A stretch of DNA of 64,000 nucleotides from Hyphomicrobiaceae bacterium (GCA_030655135.1 JAURWC010000042.1:316553-380552); one strand, 5' to 3'. Shown: positions 33,360-43,937, counted from the stretch's first letter. Notes: generated by a model not told the origin, from the sequence alone. Program-made: numbers and translations.

Positions 33360-34376
33360 ATGAGCATCTCGGCAGGACTGGACGTTGGCGGCGCGCACCT
33401 CAAGGTGGCGCGAACCGAATCCGGCCGCGTCACGCACGTCGAGCAGATCCCCTGCCCGCTCTGGCAGGGCATGCCGCATCTTGACCAGGCACTTGCGGCG
33501 GCGGAGCCGCTGATCGCCGATGCCGAAATAATCGCCATTACAATGACTGGCGAGCTGTCGGATCTCTTCACCGACCGGCGCGAGGGCGTCGAAACGCTGG
33601 TGCGAAAACTAGACCTGGTGTTCGGTAGCAAGGCGCGCTTCTGGATGGGCCGGCTCGGCTTCGGCACGGCGGCGGACGCCGTCGCCAACTACATCGATGT
33701 CGCCTCAACGAACTTCCTCGCCACCGCGACCCTCGTCGCGCGCCAACACCGCGACGCGCTGCTGATCGATATGGGGTCCACCACGACCGACATCATCGCT
33801 ATTACCGACGGCGCCTCGAATGTCCTGGGCCTCACGGATGCCGATCGCCTGGCAACATTTGAACTCGTCTACACCGGCCTGACACGTACGGCGGTGATGG
33901 GCGTTGCGACCTCAGCGGAATTCCGCGGCCGCCGCCAAGGCCTGTGCCGCGAATATCTCGCGACGATGGCGGACGTCCGTCGCATCCTTGGTCACCTGCC
34001 CGACGGCCTCGACCAGCACGCCACCGCCGACGGCCGCGGCAAGTCCGTATCGGAGAGCATCGCGCGCCTTGCCCGCATGTTCGGTCGCGATGCGGCCGAT
34101 GGAACAGCGGACGACTGGCGCGCGGCAGCCGCCGGCATCGCGGAAGCGCAGCTGCAATCCATCGCGGAGGGATGCGAAGCTGTGATCGCACGGGCAGCAT
34201 TGCCTCAGGGTGCTCCTGTCGTGGCTGCCGGTATCGGCGCCGGCATCATCGCGATGGGCATCGCCCACCGCTCAGCCCGCGAGGCGATCTTCTTCGGCGA
34301 CCTCACCGGTGCGGAAGCCACGGCGGTTTCGTCCGCATCGCACTGCGCACCAGCCGTCGCGGTGGCGCTTCTTTAG
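33360..34376 (+). CDS. MfnF-like protein, H4MPT-linked C1 transfer pathway
   Basis: A 338-residue ASKHA-fold protein related to hydantoinase/oxoprolinase and to archaeal MfnF, which joins the aryl and furan parts of methanofuran. Motifs are the phosphate-binding GLDVGGAHLKVA at the N-terminus, ITMTGELSDLFTDRREGVET near residue 60, LLIDMGSTTTDIIAI near residue 137, and VVAAGIGAGIIAM near residue 285. The start at 33360 was chosen because homology begins there, not at 33306. It is divergent from the HisA-like gene (56 bases apart). A role in methylofuran-type cofactor synthesis is inferred from homology. Confidence 0.85.
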   Translation: MSISAGLDVGGAHLKVARTESGRVTHVEQIPCPLWQGMPHLDQALAAAEPLIADAEIIAITMTGELSDLFTDRREGVETLVRKLDLVFGSKARFWMGRLGFGTAADAVANYIDVASTNFLATATLVARQHRDALLIDMGSTTTDIIAITDGASNVLGLTDADRLATFELVYTGLTRTAVMGVATSAEFRGRRQGLCREYLATMADVRRILGHLPDGLDQHATADGRGKSVSESIARLARMFGRDAADGTADDWRAAAAGIAEAQLQSIAEGCEAVIARAALPQGAPVVAAGIGAGIIAMGIAHRSAREAIFFGDLTGAEATAVSSASHCAPAVAVALL

Positions 34377-34435
34377 CGAACTCTTTCCAGATCGGTGCAC
34401 CGCTGAGAGTGCACCTTCTGGCTCCGCGAGTTAAC

Positions 34436-36082
34436 TCAAGCCGTGACCGTCTTCACGTCAGCGAACTTGATCTCGGGGTTCTTGTCGGCGGTCCATTGCA
34501 GGTTAAAGATGGAGGTGCCGAGGAAAACCGGTGCGCCGTCGAGATCGAGGGCGATCTGCGGCCGGTATTTCTGCATGAACATCTTCATCACGGCAGCATC
34601 ATCGCAGCTGATCCAGCGCACCGTTTCGCACGGGGCCTGCTCGAAGCCGCTTTGCAGCCCATACTCATGTTCCAGCCGGTCGGCGAGCACGTCGAGCTGC
34701 AGCGCGCCGATAACGCCGACGATGGGCTGCATGCCGTCAACGGGTGTGAAGAGCTGCACGACGCCCTCTTCGGCCATCTCCTGCAGCGCATCCTTAAGCT
34801 TGCGCGCCTTGATGGCATCTCCCAGACGAATACGGCGCAGGATCTCCGGCGCGAAGCTGGGGATGCCGAGGAACGTCACGTCTTCGCCCTCGGTCAAAGC
34901 ATCGCCGATGCGCAGCACGCCGCGATTGGGAATGCCCACGACGTCACCCGCGAACGCCTCTTCGGCAATCGAGCGATCCTGCGCGAAGAAGAACTGTGGC
35001 GCCGTCAGCGCCATGACCTTGCCGGTGCGCACAACCTTGGCCTTCATGCCGCGTGACAGCTTGCCCGAGCAGACGCGCATGAAAGCGATGCGGTCGCGGT
35101 GATTGGGGTCCATGTTCGCCTGGATCTTGAAGATGATCCCGGTCATCGCCGGCTCGCTCGCCTCGATCGTGCGCGTCGAGGCCACCTGGCTGCGTGGCGG
35201 GGGGGCAAATTTGATCAGCGCGTCGATAAGATCGCGAACGCCGAAATTGCGCAGGGCGCTGCCGAAAAACACCGGCGTCAGCGTGCCCTGGCGGAATTTC
35301 TCCAAGTCGAACGTATTGCACACGCCCTCGACGAGAGAGATCTCCTCACGCCAGGCAGCGGCCGCGTCCGGCTCCAGCAACTTGTCGATGGCCGGGTCGT
35401 CCGGCCCGGAGATTGCGATACCGTCGGCGTCCTCGTCGATCTGGCGAATGCGCGGATTGGCCAAATCGTACGTCCCCTTGAAGCCTCGGCCCTGACCGAT
35501 GGGCCAGACCATCGGCACGGTGTCCAACGCCAACGTCTTCTCGATCTCATCGAGCAGTTCCAGCGGCTCGCGCGCCTCGCGATCCATCTTGTTGATAAAG
35601 GTGACGATGGGGATGTCGCGCATGCGGCAGATTTCGAACAGCTTGCGCGTGCGTGCCTCGATGCCCTTGGCCGCGTCGATCACCATGATGGCGCTGTCGA
35701 CGGCCGTCAGCGTACGATACGTGTGGTCGGAGAAGTCTTCGTGGCCCGGCGTGTCGAGCAGGTTGAAGACGGCACCGCCATACTCGAACGTCATCACTGA
35801 GGTCACGACCGAAATGCCGCGCGACTTTTCGATTGCCATCCAGTCAGACCGCGTCGACTGGCCGCCCTTCTTGGCCTTCACCTGGCCCGCCAGCTGAATG
35901 GCGCCGCCCAGCAGAAGCAGTTTTTCCGTCAGCGTCGTTTTGCCGGCGTCGGGATGCGAAATGATCGCGAACGTGCGGCGGCGCGCAATTTCCCGGGCCA
36001 GCCCCGTCTGTGGGCCCGCCTTCTGGGGTGCTGCGGCTGCTCCTGCCGTGGCGGCCACGGCCTGATCGTCTTGCATCGTCAA
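34436..36082 (-). CDS. prfC: Peptide chain release factor 3
   Basis: GTPase that removes RF1/RF2 from the ribosome after termination. Of 548 residues, the G domain has the P-loop SHPDAGKTTLTEKLL near residue 43, switch/G3 DTPGHEDFSDHTYR near residue 110 and G4 INKMD near residue 164. The RF3-specific GIPNRGVLRIGDALTEGED and AALQ-type C-terminal parts follow (here GALQLDVLADRLEHEYGL). About 30 Ala/Gln-rich residues precede the G domain. It is convergent with the MfnF-like gene and divergent from the GNAT-like gene. Confidence 0.96.
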   Translation of the reverse strand: MTMQDDQAVAATAGAAAAPQKAGPQTGLAREIARRRTFAIISHPDAGKTTLTEKLLLLGGAIQLAGQVKAKKGGQSTRSDWMAIEKSRGISVVTSVMTFEYGGAVFNLLDTPGHEDFSDHTYRTLTAVDSAIMVIDAAKGIEARTRKLFEICRMRDIPIVTFINKMDREAREPLELLDEIEKTLALDTVPMVWPIGQGRGFKGTYDLANPRIRQIDEDADGIAISGPDDPAIDKLLEPDAAAAWREEISLVEGVCNTFDLEKFRQGTLTPVFFGSALRNFGVRDLIDALIKFAPPPRSQVASTRTIEASEPAMTGIIFKIQANMDPNHRDRIAFMRVCSGKLSRGMKAKVVRTGKVMALTAPQFFFAQDRSIAEEAFAGDVVGIPNRGVLRIGDALTEGEDVTFLGIPSFAPEILRRIRLGDAIKARKLKDALQEMAEEGVVQLFTPVDGMQPIVGVIGALQLDVLADRLEHEYGLQSGFEQAPCETVRWISCDDAAVMKMFMQKYRPQIALDLDGAPVFLGTSIFNLQWTADKNPEIKFADVKTVTA

Positions 36083-36244
36083 TTGCCTGTCGTTGTTTTG
36101 GGGTGCCTATAGCACCGTTCGCGCCGATGCGATATTCCGTGGAAACGCCGTTATGGTGCGCGGACCGGGCACGGCCCGACGCCCCCCTGAAAGTGCTAGT
36201 CTCCGCCCGCGCGGGAGCCGACTGGCCGTCCCCGCTGCGAGGAC

Positions 36245-37417
36245 ATGATGTTTACTGCACGCCTTCACACCACGATTCACGAGATTTCGCAGGAAACCTG
36301 GGATGCGTTCTTTCCGGGCGATGCGGAAGGCTGGGCGTACTATGCTGCTTGCGAGGAAGCGCCGCTGGCCGGCTTCGACGTGGCCTATGTGGCCGTCTCG
36401 GACGCCGCGGGCAAGGTCATCGCGGCGGCACCGATTTTCCACACGCAGCACGAGTTGTACGCCTCGGTCAGCGGACCTATCCGCCGCGCGCTCGACGCCC
36501 TCGCCCGACGCATTCCCCGCTTCCTGTCATTGGGCCTTACCGGACTAGGCTCACCGCAAGTCGACCGTTGCCATATTGGCATGGACCCCACGCTCACGCG
36601 CGATGACAAGCTCGCAGCCATGCGCGCGTTGCTGGCGGAATTGTCCGAGGCAAGCCGTGCGCACCGCAACAAGCTGCTGGCAGTTAAAGACCTGGAAGAT
36701 ACCGTCGCGCCCGAAATCGGCGAAGCGCTGCAGTCTTTCGGGTTCGCCAAGATCCGCAGTCTGCCGAACGCCTACCTCGACCTTCCGTTCGCAAGCTGGG
36801 AATTGTTTCTGAAGTCTCACTCGCGATCGTCCTCGCGCTACTTTACGCGCAAGGAACGCACGCTGGAGCGCATGCGGCTCGAATACCGTGAGGAGATCGG
36901 CGATCTTTCACCAAAGCTGCACGCGCTTTACGAGCAGACGCGTGGCCAGTCGAAAGGCGACTATGGCGCCTTTGAAACCCTCCACCCCAACTTCTTCGAC
37001 GCCGTGAAGCGTTATTGCGGAGACCGCGCGCAGTTCATGCTGTGCTGGCTCGACGACGAACTCGTCGGCTTCCAGCTGCTGATGGTCGGTGACAGGGAAC
37101 TGTCGGGCAAAGTCATCGGCATGAACTACGCAGTGGCGCGCGAGCTAAACCTCTATTTCGTCAACATCAACCAGGCGATCCGCCTGGCCATCAACCGCCG
37201 CATCCCGCACGTTCGCATGGGGAACACGGCTTACGCGGTGAAGATGGTCTATGGCGCGCGCCTGGCGCCGCACTGGATCTACTTCAAACACCGCAGCGCC
37301 GTCGTGAATGCTCTTTTGAAGAAGCTAGCCCCGCTCATCGACTACGAGCGCAACGATCCCGACCTCATCAAGATCCGCAAGGAGCAGGCGGACAAGGCTG
37401 CAAGCCCGAAGGCGTAG
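36245..37417 (+). CDS. GNAT/FemAB-like acyltransferase protein
   Basis: A 390-residue protein with the double-GNAT look of FemAB/BioF2-like or peptidogalycan-type proteins. EGWAYYAACEEAPLAGFDVA lies near the N-terminus, LPNAYLDLPFASWELFLKSH near residue 178, SSSRYFTRKERTLERM, and a second half with FMLCWLDDELVGFQLLMVGD and IGMNYAVARELNLYFVNINQ near residue 292. The C-terminal MGNTAYAVKMVYGARLAPHW is characteristic of the group. No signal peptide or membrane segment. Substrate unknown; it has its own promoter region and no obvious partner. Confidence 0.72.
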   Translation: MMFTARLHTTIHEISQETWDAFFPGDAEGWAYYAACEEAPLAGFDVAYVAVSDAAGKVIAAAPIFHTQHELYASVSGPIRRALDALARRIPRFLSLGLTGLGSPQVDRCHIGMDPTLTRDDKLAAMRALLAELSEASRAHRNKLLAVKDLEDTVAPEIGEALQSFGFAKIRSLPNAYLDLPFASWELFLKSHSRSSSRYFTRKERTLERMRLEYREEIGDLSPKLHALYEQTRGQSKGDYGAFETLHPNFFDAVKRYCGDRAQFMLCWLDDELVGFQLLMVGDRELSGKVIGMNYAVARELNLYFVNINQAIRLAINRRIPHVRMGNTAYAVKMVYGARLAPHWIYFKHRSAVVNALLKKLAPLIDYERNDPDLIKIRKEQADKAASPKA

Positions 37418-37648
37418 GCCGCACACCTCGACGCGCACGCTTCACACCAGAGAAAGCCGCCGCTTAGCCTCAATCTTGCCTCAGGCGGTGGACTAAACTT
37501 TCATCAAGCGTCGTCTCAAGAACGGGGGAGAGGACGCAAAGGTCAACCTAAACTGCAGATTGCAGCCTGATGCGCGGCGTGGCGTCTCCGGCAACGGACT
37601 GCTGTTGTCATGCGTGCCTCATGTCATGCGTATCTGGGGGAAGTTGCG

Positions 37649-38545
37649 ATGTTGATGCGTTCTGCTGCCCACTTCACAAGTGAAACCGCCACGTCCCGCG
37701 ATATCCAGCCTGCAGACCGGCTCATCATTCGCGAGCGCATCGTCGAAACCGGCGAATGGACGATCTCGATCCCCGCCATCGCAACTGTGTCCGTCAGTGC
37801 CGAACGCCGGCCGCTCTATCGCGGCGCGCTGCTCACGGCCGCGGGTACGACCGCACTGGCTGGTCTGGCCAACTACATCGCCGCGCTCGTGACTCCGGCA
37901 TTGCCGATCCTCATCGCCGCGCTGGCATTGACGGCGATCTTCGCGCTGCTCAGCGTGCGCACCAAAAGCAGCTACGTCCTGGCATTCACGTCCAACGACG
38001 GCAGCCGCTGCTGCGTTTCCTCCAAGAACCAGGCGGAGTTGAACGACATCCGCACGTTTCTGGCAGAAAAGATCAATCGTCAGGACTGCCGCGCCTGCCG
38101 CGTCTTCCATCTAAATAGCGAGAGCGGGGCGCACGGCGCGCTTGGCGTCAACGAAGCATTGCGCGCGATTTCCGAGCGCGCCGACGCGACGGCCGTTGCC
38201 GTTGCCACGCACCCGGTGCCGGAAGCCCATCACCTCGAACAGCCCATCGCACTGGTGCCGGCCGTGGACGCCCCGCCCGCTCCGCGCGATGCCTCCGGTG
38301 GCGTCGATTACTCCAGCGTGCTGGCTCAGGTGACTGACCTGCATCGCTTCTACGAGCGTCATCCGCAGGCCACGCATATCCGCGAACGGCTGTCTGAGAT
38401 GGAGCTGCTGATGCGGTCGGGCACGCCGTCGGCGCCGCAGCAGATCCGCGTGCGGGAGTTGGCGCTCGACCTGTCGAACATCATGTCGGCCTATCCGCAC
38501 ATGACGCAGTTGTTCGGACACGTCAGCCGCCTCGCCAGCCACTGA
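37649..38545 (+). CDS. Membrane protein with DUF6232-like region
   Basis: A 298-residue protein of unknown function. Residues 20-55 have a short beta-rich pattern (DRLIIRERIVETGEWTISIP then AIATVSVSAERRPL). Two membrane segments follow at about 58-80 and 82-102. The cytoplasmic part SYVLAFTSNDGSRCCVSSKN lies just after, and a soluble C-terminal half has a long helix-rich end. The layout of strands, membrane hairpin, then Y-L-A-F-T strands matches DUF6232-type proteins. The ATG at 37649 with GGGGGAAG before it was preferred to 37610. It may be co-transcribed with the M48 protease gene 124 bases downstream. Confidence 0.6.
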   Translation: MLMRSAAHFTSETATSRDIQPADRLIIRERIVETGEWTISIPAIATVSVSAERRPLYRGALLTAAGTTALAGLANYIAALVTPALPILIAALALTAIFALLSVRTKSSYVLAFTSNDGSRCCVSSKNQAELNDIRTFLAEKINRQDCRACRVFHLNSESGAHGALGVNEALRAISERADATAVAVATHPVPEAHHLEQPIALVPAVDAPPAPRDASGGVDYSSVLAQVTDLHRFYERHPQATHIRERLSEMELLMRSGTPSAPQQIRVRELALDLSNIMSAYPHMTQLFGHVSRLASH

Positions 38546-38669
38546 ACCCGGCTGCCCGGCGGCATGCCGAAGCATGAACGCGCTGCTCCGTGAACACTCG
38601 AAATTTGGGTCTTGATTGTTCTGCAATCTCGCAGAAAGTCTGCCGTGAAAGTGCCTGCGGAGACCCACC

Positions 38670-39644
38670 GTGACGTCCGTGCCTGATATTGAGCGACAGC
38701 AAGAACATCAGCGCCGCAACCTGCGGCAGTCAATCGTGCTGCTGGCGGGCATCGGTTTGCTGCTGGTCATTGCAACGGCAATCGTCTGGGGGCTGCCGGG
38801 CGCCGTGATGACGGCGGCCGTGCTAGCAGGGTTGTTCGTCCTGGCGCCGCGGGTGCCGCCCGAAGCCGTCATGAGGCTTTACCGCGCCACGTATGTTCCA
38901 GCAGGCGGCAGCGATCAGCTGTCAAGCCTTGTCGACGTCATTGCCCATCGCGCCGGCTTGCCCAGCCGGCCCCGCCTCTACGTCATCCCCAGCATGACGC
39001 TGAATGCCTTCGCCACCGGCTCGCCCAGGCATTCGGCAATCGCCGTCACCGAAGGCCTTTTGCGGCGGCTGACACTGCGGGAGATTTCCGGGGTGCTGGC
39101 ACACGAGATCAGCCACATTCGCAACAACGATCTGGAGGTCATGAACCTCGCGGACGTCATGACGCGCTTTCTACAGCTGCTGTCCTACGTCGCGCTGATA
39201 CTGGCTGCACTTAATCTGTTCGCAATGCTGTCGGGAGAGCAGGTTGTTTCCTGGTGGACGGTGCTGCTGCTCTATACGGCACCAGCGATCTCGTCGTTGC
39301 TACAGCTCGGCTTGTCGCGCACGCGTGAGTTCGATGCCGATCGCGAAGCGGCAGGCCTGACCGGCGATGCCATCGGCCTGGCCTCGGCGCTGCGCCAGTT
39401 GGAGAGCGATACGGGGCATTTCTGGGAGGACCTGATGTTCCCGGTGCCGGGCCGCCGCGTACCGCAGCCGTCACTACTACGATCGCACCCGACGAACGAC
39501 GAGCGCATTTCGCGGCTGCTGTCGATGCACGGTCAACCGCAGCACGAACCGATCGTGATCGTCGAGCAACCGATGATTTCGCTGGTCGGGCTGGGGCCCA
39601 TCGAGATGCGCCCCCGCTATCGCTGGCCTGGGCTGTGGTACTGA
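38670..39644 (+). CDS. M48-family membrane zinc protease (HtpX-like)
   Basis: A 324-residue membrane metalloprotease starting at GTG. Two N-terminal membrane segments (about 20-40 and 43-60), the zinc motif HEISH at residues 145-149, a further hydrophobic region at about 165-215, and the third-ligand helix REFDADREAAGL near residue 224. HtpX-type proteins clear damaged membrane proteins. The C-terminal tail with SLLRSHPTNDERISRLLSM is a common M48 ending. Probably downstream partner of the DUF6232-like gene; the substrate is unknown. Confidence 0.85.
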   Translation: MTSVPDIERQQEHQRRNLRQSIVLLAGIGLLLVIATAIVWGLPGAVMTAAVLAGLFVLAPRVPPEAVMRLYRATYVPAGGSDQLSSLVDVIAHRAGLPSRPRLYVIPSMTLNAFATGSPRHSAIAVTEGLLRRLTLREISGVLAHEISHIRNNDLEVMNLADVMTRFLQLLSYVALILAALNLFAMLSGEQVVSWWTVLLLYTAPAISSLLQLGLSRTREFDADREAAGLTGDAIGLASALRQLESDTGHFWEDLMFPVPGRRVPQPSLLRSHPTNDERISRLLSMHGQPQHEPIVIVEQPMISLVGLGPIEMRPRYRWPGLWY

Positions 39645-39653
39645 GGACCACAA

Positions 39654-39763
39654 GTAGGTTGGGTCAAGCGTAGGCGGGACCCAGCATCCACGCGTAGGCG
39701 CGACCCAGCATCCACGGGACGACCTTGAACTGTTGGGTCGCGCCTACGCTTGACCCAACCTAC
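39654..39763. repeat. Inverted-repeat element between the protease gene and greA
   Basis: Thirty-base arms begin GTAGGTTGGGTCAAGCGTAG (39654-39683) and end CTACGCTTGACCCAACCTAC (39734-39763), with about one mismatch. The 50-base centre contains GCGTAGGCGCGACCCAGCAT, a partial copy of the arm. Sequences of this type occur in many genomes as intergenic MITE-like repeats. It sits between convergent genes, 10 bases after the protease stop and 24 bases after the greA stop. Confidence 0.9.
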
Positions 39764-39786
39764 AACGACCGCCATCACACTCGAGT

Positions 39787-40266
39787 TTACTTCCACTCGA
39801 CCTTGAGGACCTCGTAGGAGCGCGCGCCCTTGGGCGTGACGACTTCGGCGCTGTCACCCTTCGACTTGCCGATGAGGGCGCGGGCGATGGGTGAGGAAAT
39901 CGAGATCTTGCCGTCCTTCACGGAGGCTTCCGTGTCGCCGACGATCTTGTATTTCACCTTCTCTTCGGTGTCCTCGTCGACGAGTGTAACGGTGGCACCG
40001 AACTTCACGGTCGTGCCCGACAGCTTCGACGTATCGATAATGTCGGCACGCGAAACCTTATCCTCCAACTCGGCGACGCGGGCTTCGTTCATGCCCTGCG
40101 CTTCCTTGGCGGCGTGATACTCCGCATTTTCGGATAGATCGCCGTGCGCACGCGCTTCCGAGATCGCCTGGATGATCCGCGGGCGCTCTTCGGCTTTCAA
40201 ACGATGCAGTTCCTCTTCGAGCTTCTTATAGCCCTCGATCGTAACCGGAACTCGTTCCATCGACAT
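39787..40266 (-). CDS. greA: Transcription elongation factor GreA
   Basis: Rescues backtracked RNA polymerase by stimulating RNA cleavage. The 159 residues have the N-terminal coiled coil ([40 protein letters not shown] with the acidic tip) and a C-terminal FKBP-like part ([40 protein letters not shown]). The start at 40266 has GGGAG 9 bases before; ATG 40260 is the alternative. The open frame continues far upstream but that is non-coding. Downstream of carB on the same strand. Confidence 0.96.
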   Translation of the reverse strand: MSMERVPVTIEGYKKLEEELHRLKAEERPRIIQAISEARAHGDLSENAEYHAAKEAQGMNEARVAELEDKVSRADIIDTSKLSGTTVKFGATVTLVDEDTEEKVKYKIVGDTEASVKDGKISISSPIARALIGKSKGDSAEVVTPKGARSYEVLKVEWK

Positions 40267-40339
40267 CGCTAACGTCTCCCAGAAGGCCTGGCCACCCTTG
40301 CCAGCGCCTGTAGCGCAATAGGTCTCTTTGAACGCGTGA

Positions 40340-40375
40340 GGGGTCTGGCCAGCCCGGTGAGACCCCCGGCTGGCC
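40340..40375 (-). promoter_or_regulatory. Mutually exclusive hairpins between carB and greA
   Basis: Two overlapping pairings exist: GGGGTCT (40340-40346) with AGACCCC (40360-40366), and GGCCAGCC (40347-40354) with GGCTGGCC (40368-40375). They cannot form together. They lie 8 bases beyond the carB stop and about 75 bases before greA. No T-run follows on the minus strand. Confidence 0.5.
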
Positions 40376-40382
40376 GTCAGAA

Positions 40383-43300
40383 TTAGGACGAGCGGTTTAC
40401 GTAAGTCTGCAATGGCGCCACGTTTAAGGCACCCGACTTGAGGGCTTTGATGGCCCGCGTCACCGCAATCGCACCCGATAAAGTAGTATAGTATGGGATA
40501 TGGTGAAGCAAGGCCGAGCGCCGGATGTCCTTGCTGTCTGACAGAGCCTTTGCACCCGAAGTTGTATTGAATACCAGCTGCACACCGCCGTTTTTGATGG
40601 CGTCGACGATGTGCGGGCGCCCTTCCAGAACCTTGTTGACGGCCTCGCACTGAACGCCGTTCGCCTCAAGATGGCGCTTGGTCCCGCGCGTGGCGATAAT
40701 CTTGAAGCCCATGGACTGCAGATCGCGCAGCGGTGCCACGATCCGATCCTTATCGGTTGCCTTCACTGACGCGAACACGGTGCCTTTTTCGGGCAGCACA
40801 AGCCCGGCGCCCAGCTGGCTTTTATAGAAGGCCAACGCAAAGTCGGTGTCGATACCCATGACTTCGCCGGTCGACCGCATCTCCGGCCCTAGGATCGGGT
40901 CGACACCGGGAAAGCGGGCAAACGGGAAGACGGCTTCCTTCACCGCAATATGCTTCAGCTTCTCGCGCTTCAGCCCAAAGTCCTTCAGCGGTTTGCCGGC
41001 CATGATCTGGGAGGCGATCGCGGCGATCGGCTGGCCGATCACCTTGGCGACGAAGGGCACGGTGCGCGAGGCCCGGGGGTTCACCTCCAGGATGTAAATC
41101 TGATCGTCTTTGATGGCGAACTGGACATTCATGAGCCCGACAACGCCGAGAGCGAGGGCGAGTTCCCGCGTCTGCCGTTCCAACTCGGCAATAACCGTTT
41201 CGCTCAGCGTATGCGGCGGCAGCGAACAGGCGCTGTCGCCCGAATGGATGCCGGCCTCTTCGATGTGCTCCATGATACCGGCGACGAACGTATCGGTCCC
41301 GTCCGACAGGCAATCAACGTCCACCTCGACGGCATCCGTCAGATAGCGATCGATCAACAGCGGGCGCTTTGGTGAGACGATCAGTTCCGACGGGCGGTCG
41401 AGCGTTGCCGACAGCCGGGCGATGTAGCGGTCGATCTCCGGGCCGTCGTGCACAATCTCCATGCCGCGGCCACCGAGCACGTAGCTGGGCCGGATGACGA
41501 CGGGATAGCCGATGCCGTCGGCGATGGCGCGCGCTTCGCCCGGATTGCCGGCGATGCCGCTTTCCGGCTGCGCCAGCTTCAGCTTGGTGATCAGCGCCTT
41601 GAAGCGATCGCGGTCTTCGGCCAGGTCGATGGCGTCGGGGCTGGTGCCGAGGATGGGTACGCCCGCCTCTTCGAGCGCGGCGGCAAGCTTCAGCGGCGTT
41701 TGCCCGCCGAACTGCACGATGACGCCTTTGACCGTGCCGTTGGTCTGCTCGGTACGGATGATCGCCAAAACGTCTTCGGCCGTCAGCGGCTCGAAGTACA
41801 GACGGTCCGACGTGTCGTAGTCGGTCGAGACGGTTTCCGGGTTGCAGTTGACCATGATGGTCTCGTACCCGGCCTTCGTCAGCGAGAAGCAGGCGTGGCA
41901 GCAACAGTAGTCGAACTCGATGCCTTGGCCGATGCGGGTGGGCCCGCCGCCGAGAATGATGATCTTTTCGCGATCGCTGGGGTGCGCCTCGGATACCGGC
42001 TCGCCGTCGAGGCCCGTCTCGTAGGTCGAATACATGTACGCCGTCGGCGACGCGAACTCGGCCGCGCACGTGTCGATGCGCTTGTACACCGGCTCGACGT
42101 TGGCCGCCTTGCGCGCTGCGCGTACATCCGCCTCGCTGAGGCCGGCGAGCTTGGCCAACCGCGTATCGGAGAAACCGTTGGCCTTGAGGTTGCGTAGGTG
42201 CTGCGCCGACTTCGGCAGGCCGTGTGCCTTCACGCGCGCTTCCAGGTCGATGATCTCTTGCAGGCGCGCGAGGAACCACGGATCGATCTTGCAGAAGGCG
42301 TGCACCGTGTCGTGGTCGACGCCGAGGCGCAGAGCCTGGGCTACCTTCAGCAGCCGATCGGGCGTTGGCTGGCTTAGGGCCGCGCGAATGACGTTCTTGT
42401 CGTCGCCGCCGCCGAGACCTTCGAGCGCGATGTCGTCGAGGCCGGTCAGGCCCGTCTCCATCGAGCGTAGCGCCTTCTGCAGGCTCTCGTTGAACGTGCG
42501 GCCAATGGCCATCACCTCGCCGACCGATTTCATGGCCGTCGTCAGCGTGGGGTCGGCGCCGGGAAACTTTTCAAACGCGAAGCGCGGGATCTTTGTGACG
42601 ACATAGTCGATCGTCGGCTCGAACGAAGCCGGCGTGGCGCCGCCCGTGATATCGTTGTCTAGTTCATCCAGCGTGTAGCCGACGGCCAGTTTGGCTGCGA
42701 CTTTGGCGATGGGAAAGCCCGTCGCCTTCGACGCCAGCGCCGAGGACCGCGATACGCGCGGATTCATCTCGATGACGACAAGGCGGCCGTCGTCTGGGTT
42801 CACGGCGAACTGCACGTTCGAGCCGCCAGTTTCCACGCCGATCTCGCGCAGCACCGCGATCGAGGCATCGCGCATGATCTGGTATTCTTTGTCGGTCAAC
42901 GTCAGCGCGGGGGCGACGGTGATCGAGTCACCCGTGTGCACGCCCATCGGGTCGACGTTCTCGATCGAGCAGATGATGATGCAGTTGTCCGCGCGGTCGC
43001 GGACGACTTCCATCTCGTACTCTTTCCAGCCCAGCAGGCTCTCGTCGATCAGGATCTGGCCGACGGGCGAGGCATCGATGCCGGAGCGCGCGATGGTTTC
43101 GAATTCTTCCCGGTTGTAGGCGACGCCGCCGCCCGTGCCGCCGAGCGTGAAGGCGGGCCTGATGATGGCGGGCAGTCCAACCGTTTCCAGTGCGCCCAGC
43201 GCCTCGGCCACACCCGCCGCCGTATTGTAGCCGACGATATTGCCGTCCGCGTCCTTCAAAGCCGGCGAAGAAACGATCGTAGACCGCGGGCTTTCCAGGC

Positions 43301-43718
43301 CGATCTTGTCCATCGCCTCGCGGAACCGCTTGCGGTCTTCCGCCTTGTCGATGGCATCGCCGTTGGCGCCGATCAGCTCGACACCGAATTTTTTCAGGAT
43401 GCCGCGCTTTTCCAGCGCCAGCGCCGTATTCAGCGCGGTCTGCCCACCCATGGTCGGCAGCAGGGCATCTGGCCGCTCGGCCTCGATGATCTTGGCGACG
43501 ATTTCCGGCGTGATCGGCTCGACGTAAGTTGCATCAGCCAGCTCCGGATCGGTCATGATCGTCGCCGGATTGGAGTTGACCAGGATGATCCGGTACCCCT
43601 CCTCCTTCAACGCCTTGCACGCTTGCGTGCCGGAATAATCGAACTCGCAAGCTTGGCCGATCACGATCGGCCCAGCCCCGATGATGAGGATGGAGGAGAT
43701 GTCTGTCCGCTTTGGCAT
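40383..43718 (-). CDS. carB: Carbamoyl-phosphate synthase large subunit
   Basis: Makes carbamoyl phosphate from ammonia (from CarA), bicarbonate and two ATP for pyrimidine and arginine synthesis. The 1111 residues contain two ATP-grasp halves. Visible parts are [20 protein letters not shown] at the N-terminus, [20 protein letters not shown] and [20 protein letters not shown]. The repeat is seen in [20 protein letters not shown] and [19 protein letters not shown]-terminal MGS-like regulatory domain (about the last 150 residues) ends the protein. carA is not in the window. It is divergent from the carbamoyltransferase gene, which would use its product. Confidence 0.97.
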   Translation of the reverse strand: MPKRTDISSILIIGAGPIVIGQACEFDYSGTQACKALKEEGYRIILVNSNPATIMTDPELADATYVEPITPEIVAKIIEAERPDALLPTMGGQTALNTALALEKRGILKKFGVELIGANGDAIDKAEDRKRFREAMDKIGLESPRSTIVSSPALKDADGNIVGYNTAAGVAEALGALETVGLPAIIRPAFTLGGTGGGVAYNREEFETIARSGIDASPVGQILIDESLLGWKEYEMEVVRDRADNCIIICSIENVDPMGVHTGDSITVAPALTLTDKEYQIMRDASIAVLREIGVETGGSNVQFAVNPDDGRLVVIEMNPRVSRSSALASKATGFPIAKVAAKLAVGYTLDELDNDITGGATPASFEPTIDYVVTKIPRFAFEKFPGADPTLTTAMKSVGEVMAIGRTFNESLQKALRSMETGLTGLDDIALEGLGGGDDKNVIRAALSQPTPDRLLKVAQALRLGVDHDTVHAFCKIDPWFLARLQEIIDLEARVKAHGLPKSAQHLRNLKANGFSDTRLAKLAGLSEADVRAARKAANVEPVYKRIDTCAAEFASPTAYMYSTYETGLDGEPVSEAHPSDREKIIILGGGPTRIGQGIEFDYCCCHACFSLTKAGYETIMVNCNPETVSTDYDTSDRLYFEPLTAEDVLAIIRTEQTNGTVKGVIVQFGGQTPLKLAAALEEAGVPILGTSPDAIDLAEDRDRFKALITKLKLAQPESGIAGNPGEARAIADGIGYPVVIRPSYVLGGRGMEIVHDGPEIDRYIARLSATLDRPSELIVSPKRPLLIDRYLTDAVEVDVDCLSDGTDTFVAGIMEHIEEAGIHSGDSACSLPPHTLSETVIAELERQTRELALALGVVGLMNVQFAIKDDQIYILEVNPRASRTVPFVAKVIGQPIAAIASQIMAGKPLKDFGLKREKLKHIAVKEAVFPFARFPGVDPILGPEMRSTGEVMGIDTDFALAFYKSQLGAGLVLPEKGTVFASVKATDKDRIVAPLRDLQSMGFKIIATRGTKRHLEANGVQCEAVNKVLEGRPHIVDAIKNGGVQLVFNTTSGAKALSDSKDIRRSALLHHIPYYTTLSGAIAVTRAIKALKSGALNVAPLQTYVNRSS

Positions 43719-43937
43719 GGCAAGCGCGTCTTCTATTGAAGGGAAGGGCGTTTGGCTATAGCCCGCGTGCGTAAAGTTGATGCAACGCAGCGAAATTCCG
43801 GCCTGCGGCCTTTCGCCTGGGGCTTACCACCGTCTTTACCCTAGCTGGACATGCCAGGCGCGAATTTGGCATGAGACGTGGCAAATCAACTGTCCAGCCC
43901 GCGCATTTCGCGCCGTTTTCCCAAAAGGACCAGCGCT

